A stretch of 11,507 bases of DNA from Candidatus Aenigmatarchaeota archaeon (GCA_003663355.1 QMZV01000018.1:1-11507); one strand, 5' to 3'; positions 1 through 5,970 are shown, counted from the stretch's first letter. Numbers and translations are program-made. The notes: generated by a model from the letters alone, not told the origin.

Positions 1-2
1 GA

Positions 3-89
3 TTTAATATAAAGGTTTACAGAGGTAGCGGAACCGTAAAAGAATCTCTTCTAAAATTTATTGAAAACAAGCTTGAAAATATTCAGTAA
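3..89 (+). CDS. C-terminal fragment of an unidentified protein
   Basis: An open frame enters from the left edge and ends at TAA 87-89, giving 28 residues that finish in VYRGSGTVKESLLKFIENKL and a short polar tail. The composition (lysine and glutamate rich, amphipathic final helix) and codon use match the coding genes further on, so it is probably the true end of a gene lying mostly outside the window. The RGSGT segment before a helix is faintly like the end of an Smr domain, but the piece is too short to assign and I do not recognise the family. Confidence 0.5.
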   Translation, partial: FNIKVYRGSGTVKESLLKFIENKLENIQ

Positions 90-126
90 GTTATCCCTTA
101 TTAAAATAGAAATCTTCCTTAATCAT

Positions 127-195
127 AAGGAGGTGTTAAAATTAGTAGTTGATTCAATATACTAAAATTATTCGCTGAGGTAAATTTTCCAGAAA
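127..195 (+). pseudogene. Possible N-terminal remnant of a PIN-domain protein
   Basis: A strong Shine-Dalgarno-like run (AAGGAGGTG, 127-135) precedes a frame beginning at GTG 133 that reads VLKLVVDS and then stops at 163-165. The LVVDS start resembles the first strand and catalytic aspartate of PIN-domain nucleases. In the next frame, from 161, TKIIR-stop-GKF follows, resembling the segment that comes some 15 residues later in such proteins. The reading would therefore be a PIN gene with an internal deletion, a frameshift and a stop. The evidence is short motif similarity only, so this is tentative. Confidence 0.28.
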
Positions 196-312
196 GTACA
201 ATATTATATCTATTGGTTTTAGAGTATTTATTTTTTAATCTTTCCTTCTCCACAAAAAGAAATCAGAATTAAAAGATCTTTTTTATGGTGTTCGCCTTTA
301 CACTAATAATAA

Positions 313-474
313 TCAAATTTCTAAAATTTTCCAACTTGATAAATCATTTGGATTGTATTCATATTTTTCATTGTCATTATATCTCCATGTTCCATTTACA
401 AAAATAGCAATTCCGCCCCAAAGCTTCTTCCCTTTCTTGTTTTGTTCTTTAATATTTCCTTTTCTGCAAAATAA
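313..474 (-). pseudogene. C-terminal fragment of an unknown protein
   Basis: A 53-codon frame on the minus strand, bounded by TAA at 475-477 and ending at TGA 313-315, contains no ATG, GTG or TTG. Its residues look like genuine protein: a basic start, then KKLWGGIAIFVNGTWRYND, then EKYEYNPNDLSSWKILEI. The three tryptophans, the aromatic content and a clean C-terminal end in a region of otherwise poor coding quality argue that it is the tail of a formerly longer gene rather than a chance frame. It lies directly downstream of the regulator-like pseudogene on the same strand. I do not recognise the family. Confidence 0.4.
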
Positions 475-493
475 TTAATTAAGCTTGCTTATC

Positions 494-703
494 TTATTTT
501 AATTTGCTGTTAGTTTCATCTTCCAAAACCTTCCAATAACCACCTTTTGCAGGGCCAACTCTTTTAAGCAAGCCTTTTTCTTTGAGTTTTCTGATGTTCT
601 CTTTGATATTACATAAAAATAATTTTCATCAAATTCTATTTTTGGAAAAGATGCCTTTTCTTTATTTACATATTTCTCTGATTCTTTCAATTATTTTGTG
701 TTT
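494..703 (-). pseudogene. Broken C-terminus of a Schlafen/AlbA_2-type winged-helix protein
   Basis: Reading the minus strand, three frames together give a familiar C-terminus. KIIERIREICK comes first (about 700-668), then FPKIEFDENYFYV in a second frame, then from about 607 IKENIRKLKEKGLLKRVG continuing PAKGGYWKVLE, ending at TAA 494-496. In RecG-like/AlbA_2 (Schlafen-type) regulators these pieces occur in this order: a helix, a proline-rich strand, and a winged helix-turn-helix whose recognition helix and KGGYW wing close the protein. Here the first half of the HTH is missing and two frameshifts separate the pieces, so the gene is dead and also lacks its whole N-terminal domain. It sits immediately downstream of tRNA-Ser. 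Confidence 0.6.
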
Positions 704-724
704 TTTCCGGGAACTTTTTTTGTG

Positions 725-739
725 AACTTATGATAAGTT
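725..739. repeat. 15-bp perfect palindrome beyond the tRNA-Ser 3' end
   Basis: AACTTAT-G-ATAAGTT is a perfect dyad with 7-bp arms, lying 5 bp beyond the discriminator base of tRNA-Ser. On the tRNA transcript strand it is followed by CAC and an A-run, not a U-run, so it is not a classical terminator. It could be a processing hairpin, a protein site or chance in AT-rich DNA. Confidence 0.35.
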
Positions 740-744
740 TTAAA

Positions 745-888
745 CGCTGAGGGCAGGATTCGAACCTGCGACCTCTTGCGAGGACCAGCTAACCCTTTTG
801 CACAAGTAAATGATGGAAAGTAAGGCTTCCTCCAATTATTTTTGTGCAAAACTCCAGGCTGGCGCGTTAACCACTCCGCCACCTCAGC
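745..888 (-). tRNA. trnS-GGA: tRNA-Ser(GGA), intron-containing
   Basis: The minus strand folds as a class II tRNA. The acceptor GCTGAGG pairs with CCTCAGC, the D stem is GCG/CGC, the anticodon stem is CCAGC/GCTGG, the long variable arm is CCTC-GCAA-GAGG, and the T arm is GCAGG-TTCGAAT-CCTGC. The discriminator is G73 (745), the serine identity base in archaea, and no CCA is encoded. The anticodon loop reads CTGGAG then A after removal of an intron, giving anticodon GGA (reads UCC and UCU). The mature length is about 83 nt. It is divergently arranged with tRNA-Lys. The leucine alternative is excluded by the anticodon. Confidence 0.93.
791..851 (-). other. tRNA-Ser intron (37/38)
   Basis: A 61-nt insert lies between G37 and A38 of the anticodon loop. 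It is clamped by a perfect 10-bp inverted repeat, TTTTGCACAA with TTGTGCAAAA, and contains a smaller GGAA/TTCC hairpin. A canonical 4-bp central helix is not obvious; a 3-bp CCU/GGG helix between loop and intron with 4-nt bulges is possible, so this looks like a relaxed bulge-helix-bulge for the splicing endonuclease. Confidence 0.85.
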
Positions 889-950
889 ATAAATTTATTA
901 TTTTTTTCAAAAAACATAGTAAAGAAGTTTTTTAAATCTTTTATATATAT
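889..950. promoter_or_regulatory. Shared divergent promoter region of tRNA-Ser and tRNA-Lys
   Basis: Only 62 bp separate the two tRNA 5' ends, so both promoters must lie here unless they reach into the opposite gene. The stretch is almost pure A/T and contains TTTTTTAAATC (928-938) and TTTATATATAT (940-950), which are TATA-like in either orientation. None sits cleanly about 26 bp before the tRNA-Lys 5' end, so exact start sites cannot be assigned. A palindrome ATAAATTTAT (889-898) abuts the tRNA-Ser 5' end. Confidence 0.4.
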
Positions 951-988
951 GGGCCCGTAGCTCAGTCTGGTAGAGCACCAGGCTTTTA

Positions 989-1046
989 TTTAAAAGTTTT
1001 GAGGGTATTATTATAATGCCCTGTGATTTATTGGTGCTAAGAAGAA
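989..1046 (+). other. tRNA-Lys intron 1 (37/38)
   Basis: This 58-nt intron fits a canonical bulge-helix-bulge. Exon CUUU (983-986) pairs with intron GAAG (1041-1044). The 5' bulge is UA^U (987-989) and the 3' bulge AA^A (1045-1047), each cut after its second base, and an inner UUA/UAA helix follows. Inside lies a strong hairpin, AGGGTATTAT with ATAATGCCCT (1002-1022), with one wobble pair. Confidence 0.9.
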
Positions 1047-1062
1047 ACCTGGGAGTCGCGCG

Positions 1063-1092
1063 TGCAAGATTTTGAATAAAACTTGCCGCAAA
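1063..1092 (+). other. tRNA-Lys intron 2, T-arm (53/54)
   Basis: Thirty bases interrupt the T arm exactly between the T-stem 5' strand (ending 1062) and the TTCGAAT loop (1093-1099). The junction folds as a bulge-helix-bulge: inner helix GCAAG (1064-1068) with CTTGC (1082-1086), central helix GCG (1058-1060) with CGC (1087-1089), 5' bulge CG^U and 3' bulge AA^U with cuts after the second base. A one-base slip (T1063/T1093) leaves the same mature tRNA. Confidence 0.88.
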
Positions 1093-1123
1093 TTCGAATC
1101 GCGCCGGGCTCATTTTAAAAACT

Positions 1124-1369
1124 ATGACAGAAAAGAAAGAAATTGAGGTTTGGAAACATTTTCTGGTTCCAGAACACAGAAAATTAACAGAGGAAGAAAA
1201 ACAAGAGATATTAAAAAAATATAATGTAACAGAAAAAGAGATGCCGAAAATAAATAAAAAAGATCCTGCAATAAAAAATCTAAATGTAAAGGAAGGGGAC
1301 TTGATAGAAATTAAAAGAAAGGTTTTAACTACAGGAGAAGAATATTTATATTATAGAGTTGTAATATGA
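1124..1369 (+). CDS. rpoH: DNA-directed RNA polymerase subunit H
   Basis: The 81-residue protein is the archaeal counterpart of the C-terminal domain of eukaryotic Rpb5, a small subunit at the downstream-DNA jaw of RNA polymerase. Family hallmarks are visible in order: HFLVPEHRKLTEEEK near the N-terminus (about residues 12-26), the YNV segment, MPKINKKDPAIKNL, the GDLIEIKRK strand and the terminal YLYYRVV strand. The length is normal. The ATG lies 11 nt beyond tRNA-Lys, with no Shine-Dalgarno and almost no room for its own promoter outside the tRNA, so cotranscription with the tRNA or a promoter inside it is likely. The stop overlaps the rpoB'' start as ATGA. Confidence 0.96.
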   Translation: MTEKKEIEVWKHFLVPEHRKLTEEEKQEILKKYNVTEKEMPKINKKDPAIKNLNVKEGDLIEIKRKVLTTGEEYLYYRVVI

Positions 1370-2847
1370 ATGATAGACAATTATATGAGGGATTCAAAAA
1401 AATTGTTGAGAAAGAATTATCAAAAATTGTAGTAAAATATCACATTGATTCTTATAACAGATTTGTCATGGAAGGAGTGCAAAAAATAGTTGATGAAATT
1501 GGAGTTATTCCATTAGATGAAAACATAAAATTACTTCTATGGAAAATTGAATTTGGTGCTCCTATATTAAGAGAAGCGGATAATAGCGAGAGGGAAATAA
1601 CTCCGATGGAAGCAATGATAAGAAATTTAAATTATACTTGCGCTTTATATGTTAATGTTGTTCCTGTTGTAAATGGAGTGCACCAAGAGCCAACAAAAAT
1701 TAAACTTTGCGATTTTCCAATAATGGTGAAGTCTGTTTTAGACCCAACAAGAAACTTGAGTAAAGAAGAATTAATAAATATTGGAGAAGACCCTTATGAT
1801 CCCGGAGGTTACTTTATAATAAATGGAACAGAGAAGATTATTGTTGGTGTTGAAGAAGTAGCAAATAATAGAATTGTAATAACAAAGGAAGAGAAAAGGG
1901 GAACAGAAATGGTTAGAATAAACTCAGAGAAGGACCAATATATACAGAGGCACATGATTGAAAGAAAAGATAGAATCTTATACATGAATTTCTCAAATCT
2001 TAGGAATGTTCCTTTGATTGTTGTTTTAAGAGCTTTAGGTCTTGAAACAGACCAACAATTAGTTTTAGCAATTTCTGACAATCCAAAAATAGATGAAGAA
2101 GTTTTGACAAATATATATGAATTTGAAGAAGTTAAAAATAAAGAAGATGCCTTAAATTATCTTAAGAAATTTGTAAAAGGAATGGGTAAAGAAACTCCGG
2201 AACAGAGAGTTCAAAATTTGTTAAATAATTTCTTATTGCATCATTTAGGTACTGAAGAAAAAGATCAGATAGTAAAAGCAAATTATTTAGCACATGTTGC
2301 AAACAGAGTGATAAAAGTTGGTTTAGGAATGCAAAGAGAAGATGATATAGATCATTTATCAAATAAAAGAATAAGACTTGCAGGTTATTTTCTTGATATT
2401 TTGCTTCGTTCATTGCTTCTCGGGAAAAGCGGATTGGCAAGCAGAATAAGATATAATTATCAAAGATTAACTAAAAGGAAAAAGAATCCGGTTATCCAAG
2501 CATTGTTTGAATCTGATTATATAACAAAGAGAATTATCTCTGCATTAGCAACTGGTTTATGGGTTGGCGGTAGAGCAGGTGTTGCACAAAGACTTGATAG
2601 AATAAATTATGTAAGAAGATTATCTAATATGAGGGCTGTTATTTCAATGCTTTTCAGTTCACAAGAGCATCCTGAGGCAAGAGAGTTGCACGGGACTCAT
2701 TTTGGAAAATTTTGCGCACAGGAAACTCCGGAAGGAGTGCACATCGGTTTAAGAAAACATTTGGCAAGTACTTGCGTAATTTCAAAAGGAGTGAGTGAAT
2801 CAGAAAAAGAGAAAGTATATAATTTTATTCTTAAAAAATTAGAATGA
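1366..2847 (+). CDS. rpoB2: DNA-directed RNA polymerase subunit B'' (N-terminal part of B)
   Basis: The 493-residue protein corresponds to the N-terminal half of Rpb2: protrusion, lobe and fork domains. Early signatures include ITPMEAMIRNLNYTCALYVN and the GGYFIINGTEKIIVGVEE strand-turn near residues 147-165. The fork contains DDIDHLSNKRIRLAGYFL at about residues 326-343. Near the end come RRLSNMRAVISM and the AQETPEGVHIGLRKHL segment (ETPEG at about 453-457). The protein ends shortly after this, the usual break point in archaea with a split B subunit. It starts in a 4-nt ATGA overlap with rpoH and overlaps rpoB' the same way, implying translational coupling. No frameshift is seen, so the split is real. 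Confidence 0.96.
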   Translation: MNDRQLYEGFKKIVEKELSKIVVKYHIDSYNRFVMEGVQKIVDEIGVIPLDENIKLLLWKIEFGAPILREADNSEREITPMEAMIRNLNYTCALYVNVVPVVNGVHQEPTKIKLCDFPIMVKSVLDPTRNLSKEELINIGEDPYDPGGYFIINGTEKIIVGVEEVANNRIVITKEEKRGTEMVRINSEKDQYIQRHMIERKDRILYMNFSNLRNVPLIVVLRALGLETDQQLVLAISDNPKIDEEVLTNIYEFEEVKNKEDALNYLKKFVKGMGKETPEQRVQNLLNNFLLHHLGTEEKDQIVKANYLAHVANRVIKVGLGMQREDDIDHLSNKRIRLAGYFLDILLRSLLLGKSGLASRIRYNYQRLTKRKKNPVIQALFESDYITKRIISALATGLWVGGRAGVAQRLDRINYVRRLSNMRAVISMLFSSQEHPEARELHGTHFGKFCAQETPEGVHIGLRKHLASTCVISKGVSESEKEKVYNFILKKLE

Positions 2848-4643
2848 CAAAAGTATTTTTTTGCGGGAAGTTAATAGGAGATACAAAAAAACCGAAGAGT
2901 TTAGTAAATAGTTTTAGAGAACAGAGGAGAAAGGGTCTTTTACCTTCAGAAGCAAACATTGCTTATTTCAAAGACATAGATGAGATAATTGTAGATATAG
3001 ATGAGTCTAGATTAAGAAGACCTTTAATAGTGGTAAGAGATGGAAAACCTCTATTAACAGAAAAACACTTAGAGCAGATTAAAGCTGGAAAACTTGATTT
3101 GGATGCATTAGTTAAAGAAGGGATTGTAGAATATCTTGATGCACAGGAAGAAGAAAATGCTTACATAGCTGTTAATCTTGAAGAGCTAACAAAAGAGCAT
3201 ACACACTTAGAATTAAATCCAATTGTTATGCTTGGAATTTCTGCTTCTATGGTCCCATTTGCTCCGCACAACAGATCAGACAGAGTTAATTATGGGGCTA
3301 AGATGATGTCGCAATCCCTGGGAATTTATGCAATCAATTATCTACTTAGGCCAGATACAAAGGCTTATTCTTTAATATACCCGCAACATCCAATTATAGA
3401 TACAGTAATTTATAAAGCAAACATATTGAATGAGCATCCGCAAGGGCAGAATGTTGTTATTGCTATAATGCCTTATAAAGGTTACAATATGGAAGATGCT
3501 TTGGTATTCAATAAACAATCTGTTGAAAGAGGACTTTTTAGATCTCTATTTTTTAGGACATATCAGACAGAAGAAAAAAAATATTGGGGTATTGAAAGTG
3601 ATACTATCTGCATACCTGATGAAGGTGTAAAGAATTACAGAACTAAATCAGATTATCGGCATTTAGATGAAGATGGAATAGCTCCGGCAGAGATAGAAGT
3701 TGAAGGAGGGGATGTAATCATTGGAAAGATTTCGCCTTTGAGATTTTACGGACCAGTAGAAGAATTCCTTTCTGAAACAGAAAATAGAAGAGATACTTCA
3801 ATAACAGTAAACCTAGGTGAAAGAGGAGTTATTGATAAGGTTATAATAACGCAGACTGAAAATGGAGACACATTGGTAAAGACTACTGTAAGAGAGATGA
3901 GAATTCCGGAAGTTGGTGATAAATTTGCTTCTAGATATGGGCAAAAAGGAGTTATTGGGGCTATTGTCCCAGAGGAAGATTTGCCTTTTACAAAAGATGG
4001 AATAGTTCCTGATATAATAATGAATCCCTTAGGTATTCCGAGCAGGATGACAATTGGGCAACTAATGGAACTTATGTATGGAAAGGCAGCAGCATTGTCT
4101 GGTAAAACAATAGATGGGACAAGTTTTAATGAAACAAAAGAAGAAGAAATAATAAAGATTTTAAAAGAATTTGGTTTTGAGTTTGCTGGAGAAGAAGAAA
4201 TGTATAATGGAGAAACCGGAGAAAAAATTAAATCAAAAATTCTAATTGGTCCTTGTTATTATCAAGCATTATATCACATGGTTAGGGATAAGTACTTTAT
4301 GAGAGCAAGAGGACCAACAACAATTCTGACAAGGCAACCAACAGAAGGAAAGGCAAGAGAGGGAGGTCTAAGATTTGGAGAAATGGAGAAAGATTGCCTG
4401 CTTGCTCATGGAGCATCTTTAACTTTAAAAGAAAGATTTTCATCTGATGAAACAGAAGTTCCAGTCTGCAAAAACTGCGGTATTGTTGCAATAGATAATC
4501 AGGTTAAAGGAATTAGTTATTGCCCGCTTTGCAATAAAACAGACATTGTAAGAATTAAAACGAGTTATGCTTTTAAATTAGCCCTTGATGAGATGATTTC
4601 AATGGGAGTTTATCCAAAATTACATGTTAAAGAGAAATTGTGA
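2844..4643 (+). CDS. rpoB1: DNA-directed RNA polymerase subunit B' (C-terminal part of B)
   Basis: The 599-residue protein supplies the C-terminal half of Rpb2, including the wall, hybrid-binding and anchor regions. Visible motifs are GYNMEDALVFN (about residues 213-223) of the hybrid-binding domain, GDKFASRYGQKG (about 358-369), and GIPSRMTIGQLMEL soon after. A C-terminal zinc ribbon has C542-x2-C545 and C560-x2-C563, followed by the anchor sequence ending near FKLALDEMISMGVYPKL. The length is normal for B'. It overlaps rpoB'' by 4 nt. In most archaea rpoA' follows; here the next gene is on the opposite strand and unrelated, so the operon ends at B' and the A' and A'' genes must lie elsewhere. 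Confidence 0.97.
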   Translation: MTKVFFCGKLIGDTKKPKSLVNSFREQRRKGLLPSEANIAYFKDIDEIIVDIDESRLRRPLIVVRDGKPLLTEKHLEQIKAGKLDLDALVKEGIVEYLDAQEEENAYIAVNLEELTKEHTHLELNPIVMLGISASMVPFAPHNRSDRVNYGAKMMSQSLGIYAINYLLRPDTKAYSLIYPQHPIIDTVIYKANILNEHPQGQNVVIAIMPYKGYNMEDALVFNKQSVERGLFRSLFFRTYQTEEKKYWGIESDTICIPDEGVKNYRTKSDYRHLDEDGIAPAEIEVEGGDVIIGKISPLRFYGPVEEFLSETENRRDTSITVNLGERGVIDKVIITQTENGDTLVKTTVREMRIPEVGDKFASRYGQKGVIGAIVPEEDLPFTKDGIVPDIIMNPLGIPSRMTIGQLMELMYGKAAALSGKTIDGTSFNETKEEEIIKILKEFGFEFAGEEEMYNGETGEKIKSKILIGPCYYQALYHMVRDKYFMRARGPTTILTRQPTEGKAREGGLRFGEMEKDCLLAHGASLTLKERFSSDETEVPVCKNCGIVAIDNQVKGISYCPLCNKTDIVRIKTSYAFKLALDEMISMGVYPKLHVKEKL

Positions 4644-4772
4644 ATTTAGATAGAGGAATTTCATATTTAAAGTTTGTATTCTATATTGGCATGGATGGAC
4701 CTGCCATAAACTTCGAGAAAGGAAGTTACTTTTGTGGTTCACTTCAAATAGTATGTTGCATATTTTTAATAA

Positions 4773-5510
4773 TTATTTGATTTCTATCTTAAAGGTTACT
4801 GCATTATATTCTTCTGATTCATAATCTTTACTATAATTAAACTTAGGAAAATGTTTATCTTTTGATAATTCAATAATTACCTCTTCTATTTTCTCTATAT
4901 TTTCTTTACCAATTGTATGAATATTTACATTGGTAAGTCCATTAGTAATACACCTTCTAATTAATTCTTCTTTTATTTTAATTGAAGAATCTAATATAGA
5001 AACCCAAAAAGCAAAAGGAAAAAATTTGATATATTTTTCTATTTTGTCATTTAGCCATACTACAATATCACTATTTGTTTTTCCCTTTTCTTTCTGTAAA
5101 ATGGTAGTATCTACTATTTCATCAAAATATCCCTGAATTATTAAATTTATAAGTATAACAGCATCTCTCCCATACCTCATAGAAGCATCTTTTTTAATTT
5201 TACCAGAACCATCAATATCTCCTGCTAAATAAGCTTCGCGAGCTCTCATTCCTAACAATATAATAGACCAATATTTACTATCTATATATTTTTTTATCAA
5301 ATTATATTTTTCTGCTCTACTAATATTCTTAAGTTTATAATATTCTTCAGCAAATTCTGAGACTAATAATGGTTTAGACAGTTTCTTTTTTTCTAATTTC
5401 TTCTTTATCTCATTAAATTTTTTTCTAAGTTTTTCTGATATTATCTTTATTATACCATCAGCAATTTTAATAACTTCTTCATCAATAAGTAATTTTAATA
5501 GATCAGTCAT
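4773..5510 (-). CDS. Uncharacterised 245-residue helical protein
   Basis: I do not recognise this protein. It is soluble-looking and mostly helical, with no signal peptide or clear membrane span. The first 60 residues are very lysine-rich (KLRKKFNEIKKKLEKKK) with coiled-coil character. A middle part contains YWSIILLGMRAREAYLAGD and MRYGRDAVILINLIIQGY, suggesting a compact helical domain. The C-terminal third is more mixed and ends in strand-like VTFKIEIK. No nuclease, nucleotide-binding or zinc motif is evident. Its ATG overlaps the last codons of the upstream 85-residue gene by 4 nt, so the pair is an operon. It faces the end of the rpoB' operon across about 130 bp. Confidence 0.75.
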   Translation of the reverse strand: MTDLLKLLIDEEVIKIADGIIKIISEKLRKKFNEIKKKLEKKKLSKPLLVSEFAEEYYKLKNISRAEKYNLIKKYIDSKYWSIILLGMRAREAYLAGDIDGSGKIKKDASMRYGRDAVILINLIIQGYFDEIVDTTILQKEKGKTNSDIVVWLNDKIEKYIKFFPFAFWVSILDSSIKIKEELIRRCITNGLTNVNIHTIGKENIEKIEEVIIELSKDKHFPKFNYSKDYESEEYNAVTFKIEIK

Positions 5511-5764
5511 TCTTTATTATTTTTTTCTCTTTCTGTTATAAATTCTGCCAATGATGCTAGATTCTTAGATATAAAAAGACTAGAACCTGGTAAGATTCCA
5601 GCAAAATTATCTTTATTTAATTCTTCATTAGTAAAAGGGTCGCGTAATACTTCTCCTGTAAATTTATCTATTATTTTTCCGTCATCATTAAGTGTTTTAT
5701 CAAAGAATTCCAATATTTGGGGTAAAACTTCTTTTTCAAATTCTATTACATCTATTTTTTTCAT
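5507..5764 (-). CDS. Uncharacterised 85-residue protein, partner of the 245-residue gene
   Basis: This small acidic protein opens with MKKIDVIEFEKEVLPQILEF, a likely amphipathic helix, then has a turn-rich centre (TGEVLRDPFTNEELNKDN) and a hydrophobic segment FAGILPGSSLFI before a final helix ending in a charged tail. No known domain is recognised. It precedes and overlaps the 245-residue gene by 4 nt. A small first gene coupled to a larger second gene is a layout seen in toxin-antitoxin and other accessory pairs, but nothing in the sequence proves such a role. An AT-rich TATA-like element lies 17-29 bp before its start, consistent with a leaderless or short-leader transcript. Confidence 0.7.
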   Translation of the reverse strand: MKKIDVIEFEKEVLPQILEFFDKTLNDDGKIIDKFTGEVLRDPFTNEELNKDNFAGILPGSSLFISKNLASLAEFITEREKNNKE

Positions 5765-5780
5765 AAATATATACTCTTCT

Positions 5781-5793
5781 TTTATTTAATAAT
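5781..5793 (-). promoter_or_regulatory. Candidate TATA box for the two-gene cassette
   Basis: On the minus strand ATTATTAAATAAA covers positions -29 to -17 relative to the ATG at 5764. This spacing fits an archaeal TATA box with a start site at or just before the start codon. No Shine-Dalgarno sequence is present. The region is AT-rich, so chance matches are easy. Confidence 0.4.
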
Positions 5794-5852
5794 CATAATT
5801 CATAGAACACTTTTACACACACTGTTTGAAATATATTGATTTTTACTTCTGT

Positions 5853-5925
5853 TGCGCTGGTCGGGATTCGAACCCGAGTCACAGGCTTGGCAAGCCTGTA
5901 TCATAACCAGCTAGACCACCAGCGC
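5853..5925 (-). tRNA. trnG-GCC: tRNA-Gly(GCC)
   Basis: On the minus strand the acceptor GCGCTGG pairs with CCAGCGC, the D arm is closed by GTC/GAT, the anticodon stem CAGGC/GCCTG holds the loop TTGCCAA (anticodon GCC), and the T arm is TCGGG-TTCGAAT-CCCGA. The discriminator is A and no CCA is encoded. At 73 nt it is the only tRNA in the window without an intron. It is divergent from tRNA-Trp across 45 bp, and its 3' end faces the two-gene cassette. Confidence 0.96.
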
Positions 5926-5970
5926 ATAAATTTATAGGTCTAAAATTAATACAAAATCAATATAATTAAT
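5926..5970. promoter_or_regulatory. Shared divergent promoter of tRNA-Gly and tRNA-Trp
   Basis: This 45-bp gap holds TAAAATTAATA (5941-5951), a TATA-like element readable in both directions. Its centre lies about 25 bp before the tRNA-Trp 5' end and about 21 bp before the tRNA-Gly 5' end, so one element may serve both genes. The palindrome ATAAATTTAT (5926-5935) abuts tRNA-Gly, as at tRNA-Ser. Confidence 0.45.

Larger units (their letters stand above)
90..744. other. Degraded gene-poor strip
   Basis: About 650 bp with no intact gene. It holds recognisable coding scraps on both strands (listed separately), all broken by stops or frameshifts, separated by AT-rich sequence. It ends at the 3' side of tRNA-Ser. 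This looks like the remains of an accessory or mobile segment; no transposase, integrase or terminal inverted repeats remain visible. Confidence 0.5.
951..1112 (+). tRNA. trnK-UUU: tRNA-Lys(UUU) with two introns
   Basis: The acceptor GGGCCCG (951-957) pairs with CGGGCTC (1105-1111), with one G-U pair and discriminator A1112. The D arm is GCTC-AGTCTGGTA-GAGC, typical of archaeal tRNA-Lys. The anticodon stem is CCAGG (978-982) with CCTGG (1048-1052), and the loop is CTTTTA plus A1047, giving anticodon UUU. The variable loop is GAGTC. The T stem GCGCG (1058-1062) pairs with CGCGC (1100-1104) around TTCGAAT. The gene is readable only after removing a 58-nt intron at 37/38 and a 30-nt intron in the T arm, leaving a normal 74-nt tRNA. 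The rpoH start codon lies 11 nt downstream. Confidence 0.93.

Noticed and set aside
691..1113. Minus-strand open frames across the tRNA-Ser and tRNA-Lys genes
   Set aside because: They consist of tRNA and intron sequence, have no protein-like composition, and are explained by the RNA genes.
2847..2850. The B''/B' boundary as a frameshift in a single rpoB gene
   Set aside because: The stop and start overlap as ATGA at the usual archaeal split point, and both proteins have normal lengths for B'' and B'.
4640..4780. A 46-codon plus-strand frame from GTG 4640, overlapping the rpoB' stop
   Set aside because: No family similarity, a cysteine- and isoleucine-rich end unlike local proteins, and it overlaps the 3' end of the opposing gene. 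Most likely chance.
4644..5853. Integration of the two-gene cassette at the tRNA-Gly 3' end
   Set aside because: No duplicate of the tRNA-Gly T arm or acceptor end is found at the far side of the cassette, and no integrase is present.
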